In this document: in pieces, positions 47,034 to 55,111 of the stretch
How the letters are laid out: each line of letters starts with the position of its first letter
Position numbering within the stretch: position 1 is the first letter of the stretch
NCBI RefSeq assembly: GCF_002294725.1
Contig: NZ_NSFT01000006.1
Span: 1 to 64,000, forward strand
DNA: 64,000 bases
Direction of reading: 5' to 3'
DNA from: Mesorhizobium sp. WSM4313
GTDB lineage: Bacteria > Pseudomonadota > Alphaproteobacteria > Rhizobiales > Rhizobiaceae
The notes under the pieces: model-generated
Told to the model about the DNA's origin: nothing
Seen by the model: only the letters and a program-made list of their open reading frames with translations
Database searches by the model: none
Made by a program: the position numbers and the translations under genes

Positions 47034-47131
47034 TAGATCAGGAAGGCGTATCGTTGAATCGCCATCCTGATCTATCTCTTGTTGGAGCATGATCTTCTCC
47101 GAAACCGGTTCCAACTTTTCGGGATCATGCC
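47034..47131. repeat. Composite intergenic repeat (TAGATCAGGA and GCATGATC families)
   Basis: One inverted repeat has arms 47034-47048 (TAGATCAGGAAGGCG) and 47060-47074, 14 of 15 complementary. A second has GCATGATC (47087-47094) and GGATCATGC (47122-47130) around TTCTCCGAAACCGGTTCCAA. The same composite is, from memory, common in Mesorhizobium. It lies between the CBS and rhomboid genes and ends at the rhomboid stop, so it may act as its terminator. Confidence 0.8.
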
Positions 47132-47869
47132 CTAGGCGGCAGCCAGCGGACGGTCGAAGAAACGCAATCCGAAAAAGCCGGCGACGAAGCCGCCGATATG
47201 GGCTTCCCAGGCGATCTGGCCGTCGATGCCCGGCGCGAAGCCGAGCAGGCCCGTGGCCAGATTGATCACCATCCAAACGCCAAGAAAGGTCATGACGCCG
47301 CGCGAACGCAACACCGATGCGACCGGCAGCGGCTCGCCGGCGAAGGCACCCCGGCCCGACGAACGGTCGACGCGGAAGCCGTAGCGCGCGGCCGCGCCCA
47401 TCATCCCGGAGATCGCGCCCGATGCGCCGACGAGCGGCATCTCGCCATAGGGATGCAGTGCCCAGAACAGAGCGACCGAGGCCAGTCCGGTCACAGCGTA
47501 GAACATTGCGAAACGTAGCGCGCCAAGACGATTGGCGAGCGGCGAGCCGAAGGCTGCAAGCCAGATCATGTTGATGGTGATATGGGCGACGCCCCCATGC
47601 ATGAACGCATAGGTGAACGGGCGCGTGAACAAGAACCAGTCGAAGCCGTATTGGCCGGTGTACAGCACCGGAATGAAGGCGCCGTCATAGAGCAGCGTCA
47701 TTTGCTGCGTTTCGTTCAGCACATATTGCTGCAGCAGATAGACGACCGCGCAAATGCCGATCACGGCAAGCACCACCGGCGGCAGGTTGAACACAGGTTC
47801 GCGCCGCCGCGGCTCGGAAGCCTCGTCCGGCTGTGGTTCGTTTTCAGTGGGGCTTACGGGCTCGCTCAT
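47132..47869 (-). CDS. Rhomboid-family intramembrane serine protease
   Basis: A 245-residue membrane protease that cleaves within transmembrane segments. After an acidic N-terminus (SPTENEPQPDEASEP) come six helices. The catalytic Ser is S150 in LVGASGAISG, and the catalytic His is H224 in AHIGGFVAGF. The HITINMIWL helix carries the conserved His/Asn. All active-site residues are present. Substrates are unknown. Confidence 0.93.
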   Translation of the reverse strand: MSEPVSPTENEPQPDEASEPRRREPVFNLPPVVLAVIGICAVVYLLQQYVLNETQQMTLLYDGAFIPVLYTGQYGFDWFLFTRPFTYAFMHGGVAHITINMIWLAAFGSPLANRLGALRFAMFYAVTGLASVALFWALHPYGEMPLVGASGAISGMMGAAARYGFRVDRSSGRGAFAGEPLPVASVLRSRGVMTFLGVWMVINLATGLLGFAPGIDGQIAWEAHIGGFVAGFFGLRFFDRPLAAA

Positions 47870-48293
47870 GCACCCTTGCAGGTCCGGGACTCGGCGTTTT
47901 CGACGAGCATGTAGATCACGCGCTTTGGAATCACAAACGGCTAATCGCCACAGCGCCCGCGCAGAAAAAGGCGAATCAGAAGAGCAAAGGCCGAATCAAA
48001 AAGAAGGCCGTTCAGGTGTCCCCCTGAACGGCCGGTCGAGCCCCCTGCTCCCCATAAACTCGTGACTGAAGTGCTGCCGATCGCTGCTGAAACGACCGTT
48101 TTGGAGTGGTTTTGATGTGCCACAGGCCTCGGCGGCACACAATGTAAACCGTTTGTTAACCTTAACGACCCCGAGGCGTGAACAAACGTTAACGATACTG
48201 GCACGCATCCTGCTCCGCACCGCATGAAGGTCATCGGAGGGCGCCCTGTCTGTTCGCCGATGGGACATCAAAAGACAGGTTGTGCGGAGCAGG
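47870..48293. other. Intergenic region with a minus-strand terminator hairpin and CtrA-like box
   Basis: No convincing gene in 424 bp. A perfect 10-bp stem GGCCGTTCAG / CTGAACGGCC (48006-48015, 48024-48033) is followed on the minus strand by TTCTTTTT, an intrinsic terminator with no minus-strand gene in front of it. On the plus strand CCGTTTGTTAACCT at 48149-48162 resembles a CtrA-type site and recurs upstream of the PilZ gene. Confidence 0.5.
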
Positions 48294-48938
48294 ATGGACA
48301 TGAACGAAAAAGGATCGATCGCGCTGTTCCAATATTGGAACCAGCTGCGTGATGGCCGCCTTGCCCCGAAGCGATCGGAGGTGGAGCCGGCGGACATCAA
48401 GTCGCTTCTGGCCGACACCTTCATCCTCGAGCGCGATACGCGCGGCGAGGCGGTGTTCCGGCTGGCCGGCACGAGGCTCTGCGCCTATTATGGCCGGGAG
48501 CTCAAGGGCTTCTCCTTCCCTTCGCTCTGGCGCGAGAAGGATCAACGGCTGGTGTCGCGGCTCATGCAGGGCGTTTTCGATCAGAAGTCGGTTCTGCTCA
48601 TGACCTATGAGGGATTCAGCCGGAACGGCCGCTCCAACAAATTCGAGCTCCTGGCGCTGCCGTTGGACGGCGGCGCCGAGAGCCCGCGCTGCCTGGGCAT
48701 CATCAGCACCGCCGACAAGCCGTTCTGGCTTGGCGCCGACCCGCTCGCAGACGCGCTCATCGATTCGATTCGGGTGATAGACCCCGAGAAGGAGCCGATG
48801 TTCCTGAAGAACCGTCCGGCGATCGACGTCCCCTCGCTCGTTCCGACCGAATTCGATGCTCCGGAGACCATTTCGGCGCTCGGCCGCGTGCGTCGCATCC
48901 GCCATCTCGTCGTCCTCGACGGCGGGCGTCACGAGTGA
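48294..48938 (+). CDS. PAS-domain protein (PF07310 type)
   Basis: A 214-residue soluble protein. Its PAS-like core runs SIALFQYWNQLRDGRLAPKR, VFRLAGTRLCAYYGRELKGF and CLGIISTADKPFW. The PAS_5 family is found in Rhizobiales beside PilZ and c-di-GMP genes; ligand and output are unknown. The ATG at 48294 is favoured by GCGGAGCAGG; ATG at 48300 is an alternative. A TTAAC-type motif lies 132 bp upstream. Confidence 0.82.
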   Translation: MDMNEKGSIALFQYWNQLRDGRLAPKRSEVEPADIKSLLADTFILERDTRGEAVFRLAGTRLCAYYGRELKGFSFPSLWREKDQRLVSRLMQGVFDQKSVLLMTYEGFSRNGRSNKFELLALPLDGGAESPRCLGIISTADKPFWLGADPLADALIDSIRVIDPEKEPMFLKNRPAIDVPSLVPTEFDAPETISALGRVRRIRHLVVLDGGRHE

Positions 48939-49110
48939 GCCCCGCCGTGTGAGGTTTCCCGCCGCTCTCGCTAGATTTTTCAGCGCTGCGCGTGCCCCAG
49001 GCCCAGGCTTTTGCGGCCGACTTTTCCCGTTTGTTAACCTGCTTTGCTGTAGCTTTTCGGGCGAAATTCCTCGCATCGTCGCGCGGAATGCCAACCGGGT
49101 GTAGGCAGTC

Positions 49111-49728
49111 ATGAGGTCAGCGGCGGTAGAATATGCGCCGTCACGAGCTGAGCGGCGCAACTTCCAGCGTGTCCGCGTCAAAATCTACGGACGTTTCATG
49201 CTGGAAGACCGCACCGAGCATCCTTGCCAGGTGATCGATATGTCGCCCGGCAACGTTGCGTTGCGCACGGACCGGATCGGCATGCCGGGCGAGAAGGTTA
49301 TCGCCTATATCGACCATATCGGTCGTGTCGAAGGCATCGTGACGCGTACGTCGCAGGACGGGTTCGCCATGACCGTCATCGCCTCGGAGCGCAAGAAGGA
49401 CAAGCTTGCCGCGCAGCTCACCTGGCTTGCCAACAAGCATGAGCTCGACCTGCCCGAGGACCGCCGCCACGAGCGCGTGGCGCCGCGCAATCCGATGAGC
49501 GTCCTCCAGCTCACGGATGGGCGCCAGTATCAGTGCCGCATCATCGACCTGTCGCTCTCCGGTGCCGCCATCGAGATCGATGTCAAGCCGGCAATCGGCG
49601 TCCAGGTCACGTTAGGCACGATGCGCGGCCAGATCGTGCGCCATTTCGAGGACGGCGTCGCCATAGAATTCGCCGTCATCCAGCGGCCGGAAACTCTGGA
49701 TCAGGAATTCAACGCGCCGCGGTCCTGA
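49111..49728 (+). CDS. Tandem PilZ-domain protein, c-di-GMP binding
   Basis: A 205-residue protein with two PilZ domains. The first has RNFQRVRVKIYGRFMLEDRT and CQVIDMSPGNVALRTD. The second starts RRHERVAPRNPMSVLQLTDG with CRIIDLSLSGAAIEID. Both keep an RxxxR-type element and a D/NxSxxG motif, so c-di-GMP binding is likely. It probably links c-di-GMP to motility or surface traits. The ATG at 49111 has only a weak ribosome site. A terminator follows. Confidence 0.9.
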   Translation: MRSAAVEYAPSRAERRNFQRVRVKIYGRFMLEDRTEHPCQVIDMSPGNVALRTDRIGMPGEKVIAYIDHIGRVEGIVTRTSQDGFAMTVIASERKKDKLAAQLTWLANKHELDLPEDRRHERVAPRNPMSVLQLTDGRQYQCRIIDLSLSGAAIEIDVKPAIGVQVTLGTMRGQIVRHFEDGVAIEFAVIQRPETLDQEFNAPRS

Positions 49729-49758
49729 CGCAAACCCGCACCGCAAGCGCGAAGCGAG

Positions 49759-49782
49759 CCGGCCGGTAGCGGCCGGTTTTTT
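49759..49782 (+). terminator. Intrinsic terminator after the PilZ gene
   Basis: CCGGCCG / CGGCCGG form a 7-bp stem (49759-49765 with 49770-49776) around GTAG, followed by TTTTTT. It is 31 bp after the PilZ stop. Confidence 0.88.
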
Positions 49783-49985
49783 GTTGCCTGATTTTGGCGG
49801 GTCGGACGCGGGTCGCCAGCGCTATCTAGATCTCACGCGAGCCGGCGAAATCTGAATAATCCGAAATCGCGGTAGTTCAAATTTTATGTTTATTCTACCG
49901 GCGTTTTACTCAATGTCTACTTCGGGTTTTTGCGTCAAATAAATCCCAACGTGGCACAGTCTTCTCAAACGGGGAGACTACAACA

Positions 49986-50591
49986 ATGAAAATGACGAGG
50001 GGCAAGCTGTTGCTCTTGGCAATGGCGATGCAGCTTTCCGCCTGGGGTACGGCAAGCGCAGGACCGGCTTTCATGCATACGGGTGGCCGCACCACCCAGC
50101 CGGTCGGTCACTACGATTTCTGCCAGCGCATTCCGGTCGAATGCAATGAACGGACGCCGAAGGGTTCGCCGGTCGAGCTGACGCGCAAGCTGTGGGCGAC
50201 GATGGTCAACGTCAATAATTCGGTCAACAGCCGCGTCAAGCCGCGCACCGACATGGAGATCTACGGTGTCGAGGAATACTGGGCCTATCCCGACAAAGGT
50301 TATGGCGACTGCGAGGATTACGCGCTGGAGAAGCGCCGTGAGCTGATGGCCGTGGGCGTGCCGGCCGGCAATCTGCTGATGACGGTGGTGCGCCAGCCGA
50401 ATGGCGATGGCCATGCGGTGCTGACGGTGCGCACCAGCCTCGGTGAATTCATCCTAGACAATCTCGAGCCGAAAGTGCTCGCCTGGAACGACACCGTCTA
50501 CACCTACCTCAAGCGTCAATCGACGGAGAATTCGGGCGTTTGGGTGACGATCAACGACGGCCGCGACGACGCGGTCGCCAGCGTCCGCTAA
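49986..50591 (+). CDS. Transglutaminase-like cysteine protease (BTLCP family)
   Basis: A 201-residue secreted protein. The signal peptide is LLLLAMAMQLSAWGTASAG. The BTLCP catalytic Cys is C109 in YGDCEDYALEKRREL, with His in DGHAVLTVRT and Asp in FILDNLEPK. Related proteins (LapG) cleave periplasmic adhesins under c-di-GMP control. The neighbouring PilZ gene makes a related role plausible, but no LapD or adhesin gene lies here. The upstream 200 bp are A/T-rich. Confidence 0.9.
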   Translation: MKMTRGKLLLLAMAMQLSAWGTASAGPAFMHTGGRTTQPVGHYDFCQRIPVECNERTPKGSPVELTRKLWATMVNVNNSVNSRVKPRTDMEIYGVEEYWAYPDKGYGDCEDYALEKRRELMAVGVPAGNLLMTVVRQPNGDGHAVLTVRTSLGEFILDNLEPKVLAWNDTVYTYLKRQSTENSGVWVTINDGRDDAVASVR

Positions 50592-50647
50592 GGCGCCAAA
50601 GCGATCGGGTACGTCGCCGTGACGCGGCGGCGCGCCCAACAAAAAAG

Positions 50648-50723
50648 CCCGGTCGAGTCCCCACCCTCCCCGTCCCCAACGACCGGGTTTTAGGAGCCGG
50701 CCCCTGTCCCCGGGGCCGGCTCC
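50648..50723. terminator. Tandem hairpins after the BTLCP gene, first a bidirectional terminator with a C/G-rich loop
   Basis: The first stem CCCGGTCG / CGACCGGG (50648-50655 with 50680-50687) has a 24-nt loop and TTTT after it; on the minus strand it is followed by CTTTTTT. The loop on the minus strand reads four G-tracts (GGGG AC GGGG A GGG T GGGG), a compact G-quadruplex motif. A second 12-bp perfect stem GGAGCCGGCCCC / GGGGCCGGCTCC (50693-50704, 50712-50723) has loop TGTCCCC. Confidence 0.78.
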
Positions 50724-50959
50724 GCCATTCTTGCAAGCCGAATAAATTTAAAGTATTAGAACAATTGCGGAGATGAGCTTAAGCCGTCTCCGACAATGGG
50801 TACAGATGTTGATCGAAGGATCTCCATCTACCGTTGATACTGCGGAGTGGCACTCATGTGAGTGCTGTCTCGTGCGAGGAATATCCTTCCGAAAGAGGGG
50901 CAACGGCTCAAGCCTTGCTGCACATCCGCTTCACGTTGATGAAGCAAAGGGTGTGCAAA

Positions 50960-51340
50960 ATGCATAGATCGATCAAATCACTCAGAACCGCGCTCGCCCA
51001 CAGACAACAATGGCGATGTTTCTATTGCAAGTTCCTAATGTGGTCCCGAAACGCGGCGGAATTTGCGGCGACCTATCAGATCCCGACCGGCTTGCTGGAC
51101 CGTTTCCGTTGCACTGCGGAGCATCTAACGCCGAGAACGAATGGCGGTGGAGGAACTATCGATAACATTGTTGCGGCGTGTCAGTTTTGCAATGAAACTC
51201 GGCATCGAGCGAAAGTGACGCTATCCCCGGCAGAGTACCAAAGGCGGGTGCAAAAGCGCGTAAAGGCCGGCAAATGGCACCCGCGGCCCCTGCATCACCT
51301 CTTAGCAAAGGCTCAACAACCTACCCGACCGATTGGGTGA
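50960..51340 (+). CDS. HNH-family endonuclease-like protein
   Basis: A 126-residue protein starting MHRSIKSLRTALAHRQQWRC. The HNH core has a CxxC pair (CFYCKF), AEHLTPR, DNIVAACQFCNE and RHRAKV, giving a zinc ribbon (CFYC and CQFC) and the HNH His/Asn. Lower GC than neighbours and no partner gene suggest acquired DNA. The ATG at 50960 has AAAGGGTG ahead; an ATG at 50939 is an alternative. The target and the active state are unknown. Confidence 0.72.
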   Translation: MHRSIKSLRTALAHRQQWRCFYCKFLMWSRNAAEFAATYQIPTGLLDRFRCTAEHLTPRTNGGGGTIDNIVAACQFCNETRHRAKVTLSPAEYQRRVQKRVKAGKWHPRPLHHLLAKAQQPTRPIG

Positions 51341-51348
51341 CAGGATAG

Positions 51349-51900
51349 ATGCTGCAAGTCCCTGAGGATCGCTGCGAGCGCCATCGGCTTTTCAAGGCCA
51401 TAGACGACGCCTTTAAGGCCGGCGACTTCGAAGGCCTTGGCAAGGCGCTCGGCGGCTCAGCGCGCTGGTTCGACGAGCGGATGCCGTTCGAGCTCGGACT
51501 TGGCCACCCGCTGGAATACGCGATCTACTGGAGCCCGGCCGCGTTCATCACCGCGCTTCTCGATGCCGGCACAAACCCGAATTATGAAGACCCGGCCGGG
51601 TTTCCATCCATCATTGCCGCGCTGTCGACGGAACGGCCTGACCGGCTGGACGTCATCCATATCCTGCTCGCGCATGGCGCCGACCCGGAAATGCGCGGCG
51701 TGAACGACTGGACCGCCCTGCACTACGCGGTGTCCCGGCGCGACGCCGAGGCTATCCGTCTGCTGCTCCTGTCAGGCGCGGACGCTTCGCTGAGGACCCG
51801 CATCGACGACTATGAGACGGCCCTGGAAGGCGCCGAGCAGGCCGGCTTCGAAGCGGGCGCCCTTCTGTTGCGTGAAGCGATGAACAGCCGCCGCGGATGA
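51349..51900 (+). CDS. Ankyrin-repeat protein
   Basis: A 183-residue soluble protein with about three ankyrin repeats in the C-terminal two thirds: HPLEYAIYWSPAAFITALLD, RLDVIHILLAHGADPEM and DWTALHYAVSRRDAEAIRLL. The repeats suggest protein binding; partner unknown. A GACAGGATAG ribosome region precedes the ATG at 51349, 8 bp after the HNH stop. The two genes may share an mRNA, but their composition differs, so a functional pair is doubtful. Confidence 0.85.
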   Translation: MLQVPEDRCERHRLFKAIDDAFKAGDFEGLGKALGGSARWFDERMPFELGLGHPLEYAIYWSPAAFITALLDAGTNPNYEDPAGFPSIIAALSTERPDRLDVIHILLAHGADPEMRGVNDWTALHYAVSRRDAEAIRLLLLSGADASLRTRIDDYETALEGAEQAGFEAGALLLREAMNSRRG

Positions 51901-51928
51901 AGACAGGCGGAGTTGCCGCCCGCCGCCG

Positions 51929-52456
51929 TCACACTGTCTTGAGCTTGGCCTTAAAGCGTTTGGTATTGGCCACATAGTGGGCGGCCGAGACGCGCAGCCG
52001 CTCGATCGCCGCTTCGTCCAGCGTCCTTATCACCTTGGCGGGCGAGCCGACGATCAGCGAATTCTCCGGAAAAACCTTGTTTTCGGTCACCAGGGCGCCG
52101 GCGCCGACCAGCGAGTTGTTGCCGATCCTGGCGCCGTTCAGCACGATGGCGCCCATGCCGATGAGGCTGTTGTCGCCGATCGTGCAGCCATGCAGCAGAG
52201 CGCGGTGGCCGATCGTGCAGCCTTTGCCGATGGTCAGCGGAAAGCTGGGATCGGTGTGCATGATCGTGTGTTCCTGCACATTGGTGTCGGCACCGATGAT
52301 GATCGGTTCACCGTCGCCGCGGACGACGACGCCGAACCAGAAGCCGGCATTGCGGCCGATCCGGATATTGCCGATCAGCGTGGCGTCGGGCGCGATCCAG
52401 TTCGTATCGACGTCCTCGAACTCGGGCGCTTTCCCATCGATCGCATAGACCGGCAT
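51929..52456 (-). CDS. Gamma-class carbonic anhydrase family protein
   Basis: A 175-residue left-handed beta-helix protein with hexapeptide repeats (IGNIRIGRNAGFWFGVVVRG, KGCTIGHRALLHGCTIGDNS). Zinc-ligand histidines fall in EHTIMHTDPS and GHRALLHG. Related proteins are the PaaY/YrdA type; some have carbonic anhydrase activity and some act as acyl carriers' helpers. The start at 52456 begins MPVYAIDGKAPEFEDVDTNW. Confidence 0.9.
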   Translation of the reverse strand: MPVYAIDGKAPEFEDVDTNWIAPDATLIGNIRIGRNAGFWFGVVVRGDGEPIIIGADTNVQEHTIMHTDPSFPLTIGKGCTIGHRALLHGCTIGDNSLIGMGAIVLNGARIGNNSLVGAGALVTENKVFPENSLIVGSPAKVIRTLDEAAIERLRVSAAHYVANTKRFKAKLKTV

Positions 52457-52475
52457 TGTTCGTCTCCGAATCGTC

Positions 52476-52820
52476 TCAACCAGCGAATTCGAAAGACCCT
52501 AAGGTGGCTGTCGCCCAGGATGCAATGGCGATGAGCACGACGCCTAGCGCCAGCGCCCACGCGATGGCCGTGCAGCCGCAGGACAACAACGCCATCGTGC
52601 CGATGCGCCCTTCGCGCCGGGCGGCCAAGGCCTCGTTGGTGAGCATGAACGGCCCGGCGCAGGCCGTTGCCGCGAGCGAACGCAGGATATGGACCGGCGA
52701 AACATAGGGTTCAGCAAAGGCCAGGCGCCGGCCGGCCAGCAATTCCATGGCCGATCCGGCCAGCCCGCAAGCCGTGAGACCAACCGCGAAAGCGTAAAGA
52801 ACAAGCACAACGGGATCCAT
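52476..52820 (-). CDS. Hypothetical membrane protein
   Basis: A 114-residue protein with three hydrophobic helices (VVLVLYAFAVGLTACGLAGS, SLAATACAGPFMLTN and AIAWALALGVVLIAIASWA). No family recognised. The ATG at 52820 starts MDPVVLVLYAF. A GTTTACC direct repeat lies immediately upstream (52821-52838). It is 19 bp upstream of the gamma carbonic anhydrase gene on the same strand. Confidence 0.68.
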   Translation of the reverse strand: MDPVVLVLYAFAVGLTACGLAGSAMELLAGRRLAFAEPYVSPVHILRSLAATACAGPFMLTNEALAARREGRIGTMALLSCGCTAIAWALALGVVLIAIASWATATLGSFEFAG

Positions 52821-52838
52821 GTTTACCAACCGTTTACC
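52821..52838. promoter_or_regulatory. GTTTACC direct repeat, TTTA-N7-TTTA spacing
   Basis: GTTTACC occurs at 52821-52827 and 52832-52838, so TTTA blocks are 7 bp apart (CCAACCG). It touches the start codon of the leftward gene. The spacing resembles the TTAA-N7-TTAA pattern of CtrA sites; one base per half differs, so this is a loose match. Confidence 0.3.
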
Positions 52839-52930
52839 ATGAAAACGCACAGTCGTGCCACCGCGCTGCAAGAGCCATGCCGCGCAAGCTGTGCCGCCGA
52901 AGGACAGGTGGGCGGATCGGGGAAGAGCAA

Positions 52931-53659
52931 ATGAGAGAGGCAAATGTTGCCGAGAGCGCTGACTTCGAGGTCGTCAACTCGACCTTGATGAAGCGGGTCT
53001 TTTATATCTTCGCGGCGCTGGCGCTGCTTTCGATTGCCATCAGCGTCGGCGGCAAATGGCTTGGACGATCGATCGCCATGGCCGGCTATACCGATGACAT
53101 GACGGTGCGCCGGATCGTCATGGGCAACAATCTGATCAACGTGCCGGCAAACTTCATCCGCTTCGACCAGGCCAGGCGCGACGGCATCGCCTCGCGGCTC
53201 GATCTCTATCTTCGCTATCCCGAGATGGACGGCTACAGCACGGCCGCGCGCGACGACTTCAACCATGCGACGACCAGGAAGATCATCTTCCTGTCGTTCG
53301 AGCCGCGGATGATGTCGCGCGACATGAGCGGCCGTTTCGCGCCCATCTACAGCGCTCTGATCGAAAAGCCGGGAACGCCCGGCCCGGGCGGCACGACGGT
53401 TTACGCCTTCAGCGAAAAATCAGGTTATCTCAACGAGGTGTTGGCTGTTGCCGAGCGTCCCGGCAAGGATCCGTTCGTCGCCCGCTGCCTGAGCGGCCCG
53501 AGTGCCGAGGAATCGCTGGCGCCCTGCGAGCGCGACATCCAGGTCGGCGACGATCTCAGCCTTACCTATCGCTTTCCCCGCGAGCTGCTCGCGAACTGGC
53601 CGGCGCTCGACGCAGCGATTGCAGCCAAGGTCGCGAGCATCCTCAAGACAGGCCATTGA
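52931..53659 (+). CDS. Hypothetical membrane-anchored periplasmic protein
   Basis: A 242-residue protein with one membrane anchor (LMKRVFYIFAALALLSIAIS) and a large periplasmic domain (AGYTDDMTVRRIVMGNNLIN, FRFPRELLANWPALDAAIAA). It starts MREANVAESADFEVVNSTLM. No recognised family or motif. The ATG at 52931 has GGAAGAG upstream. It is divergent from the gene at 52476. Confidence 0.78.
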   Translation: MREANVAESADFEVVNSTLMKRVFYIFAALALLSIAISVGGKWLGRSIAMAGYTDDMTVRRIVMGNNLINVPANFIRFDQARRDGIASRLDLYLRYPEMDGYSTAARDDFNHATTRKIIFLSFEPRMMSRDMSGRFAPIYSALIEKPGTPGPGGTTVYAFSEKSGYLNEVLAVAERPGKDPFVARCLSGPSAEESLAPCERDIQVGDDLSLTYRFPRELLANWPALDAAIAAKVASILKTGH

Positions 53660-53821
53660 CAACTCACCCAATCAATTAGCCGGCCATCAAATTAGATCAT
53701 TTCGGCGCGCAGCCGACGACGATCACATACCCTTCCCGGCTCGCCTGGCTCAACGCTTCAGCTTCACGGGCGCCTGGATACGGTCTGGCATCAAGCTGAC
53801 AAGACGCGCTAATGGTCAAGC

Positions 53822-55060
53822 ATGATGCCAGCTTATCTCGCCTTCGACCCGACCAGTCGCCGCCTGCGTCTCGACCCGCACGAGCCGACCTTCGTGCAGA
53901 ACCCGTACGAGGCCTACGGCTTCCTGCATGGCACAGCCAATACCTTCTTCTGGGAAGATTATGGGTTCTGGTGCTTTGGCGGCTTCAATGACGTCAGTCG
54001 CCTTTTGCGCGACCGCCGTTTCGGCCGGCAGAATCCCGCCGGCATACCTGACAGCCGCGGCGTCGGCGACGACCGCTCGCACCTCGTCGCCTTCGATGCG
54101 ATCGAGGCCAATTCCATGCTGGAGCTCGAGCCACCGGTGCATACGCGGCTCAGAACGCTGGTCAATCGCGCCTTCGTCTCTCGTCAGGTCGAGCGGCTCA
54201 GGCCGCGCATCGAGGTTTTGGCCAACGAGCTGGTCGACCGCTTCGAGCCAAGCGGCATCGACCTTCTGCCCGCCTACGCCTCGCCTTTGCCGATCACCAT
54301 CATTGCGGAAATGCTCGGCGTACCGGTGGAGATGGGGCCGCAACTGCTCGACTGGTCGCATCGGATGGTCGCCATGTACATGCATGGCCGCACACGCGAG
54401 ACCGAGGAGATGGCGAACCGCGCCGCGCGCGATTTTTCCGACTTCCTGCGGGGCTACATTGCGGAGCGGCGCAAGAAACCTGGCGACGATCTGCTGTCGC
54501 TGCTGATCGAGGCCCAGGACAACGGCCAGAAGCTCTCGGAAGACGAGCTGGTATCCTCAGCGATCCTGCTTCTCAATGCCGGCCATGAGGCGACCGTGCA
54601 CCAGACCGGCAATGCGGTGCGCTCGATCCTGGCGCAAGGCGGCGATCCGCGCCGCTTCTTTGCGACACCGGAGGCGAATGTCGCGACGGTCGAGGAATGC
54701 CTGCGCTACGACCCGCCGCTGCATATGTTTCTGCGCTATGCCTATGAGGAGATGGAGGTTTCGCCGGGCATCCTGGTCAAGCCCGGGGAGATGGTGGCGC
54801 TGCTGCTCGGCATGGCCAACCATGATCCGTTGGCTTTTGCCGGACCTGACACCTTCAATCCGGCCCGCACGGACCAGAAGAATGTCTCCTTCGGCGCCGG
54901 CATCCATTTCTGCATCGGCGCACCGCTGGCCAGGCTGGAGTTGCAAGTATCGCTGAAGACGCTGTTCGATCGGCTTCCGGAGTTGCGCCTGGCGGAGACA
55001 CCGCGCTTCCGCGACACTTACCATTTTCACGGGCTGGAACGGGTCGCCGTTACCTTTTGA
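53822..55060 (+). CDS. Cytochrome P450
   Basis: A 412-residue class I bacterial P450. The I-helix motif AGHEAT is at about residue 252, the ExxR motif in EECLRYDPPLH, and the haem-binding FGAGIHFCIGAPLARLEL with Cys364 near the C-terminus. It should oxidise a small hydrophobic substrate with electrons from a ferredoxin, but no ferredoxin or reductase gene lies nearby. Substrate unknown. Both ATGs at 53822 and 53825 are possible. Confidence 0.93.
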   Translation: MMPAYLAFDPTSRRLRLDPHEPTFVQNPYEAYGFLHGTANTFFWEDYGFWCFGGFNDVSRLLRDRRFGRQNPAGIPDSRGVGDDRSHLVAFDAIEANSMLELEPPVHTRLRTLVNRAFVSRQVERLRPRIEVLANELVDRFEPSGIDLLPAYASPLPITIIAEMLGVPVEMGPQLLDWSHRMVAMYMHGRTRETEEMANRAARDFSDFLRGYIAERRKKPGDDLLSLLIEAQDNGQKLSEDELVSSAILLLNAGHEATVHQTGNAVRSILAQGGDPRRFFATPEANVATVEECLRYDPPLHMFLRYAYEEMEVSPGILVKPGEMVALLLGMANHDPLAFAGPDTFNPARTDQKNVSFGAGIHFCIGAPLARLELQVSLKTLFDRLPELRLAETPRFRDTYHFHGLERVAVTF

Positions 55061-55111
55061 CCGGCGAACAATCCGCCTCGCACAGCTGAAATTATCGTTC
55101 GGAACTCAGAC

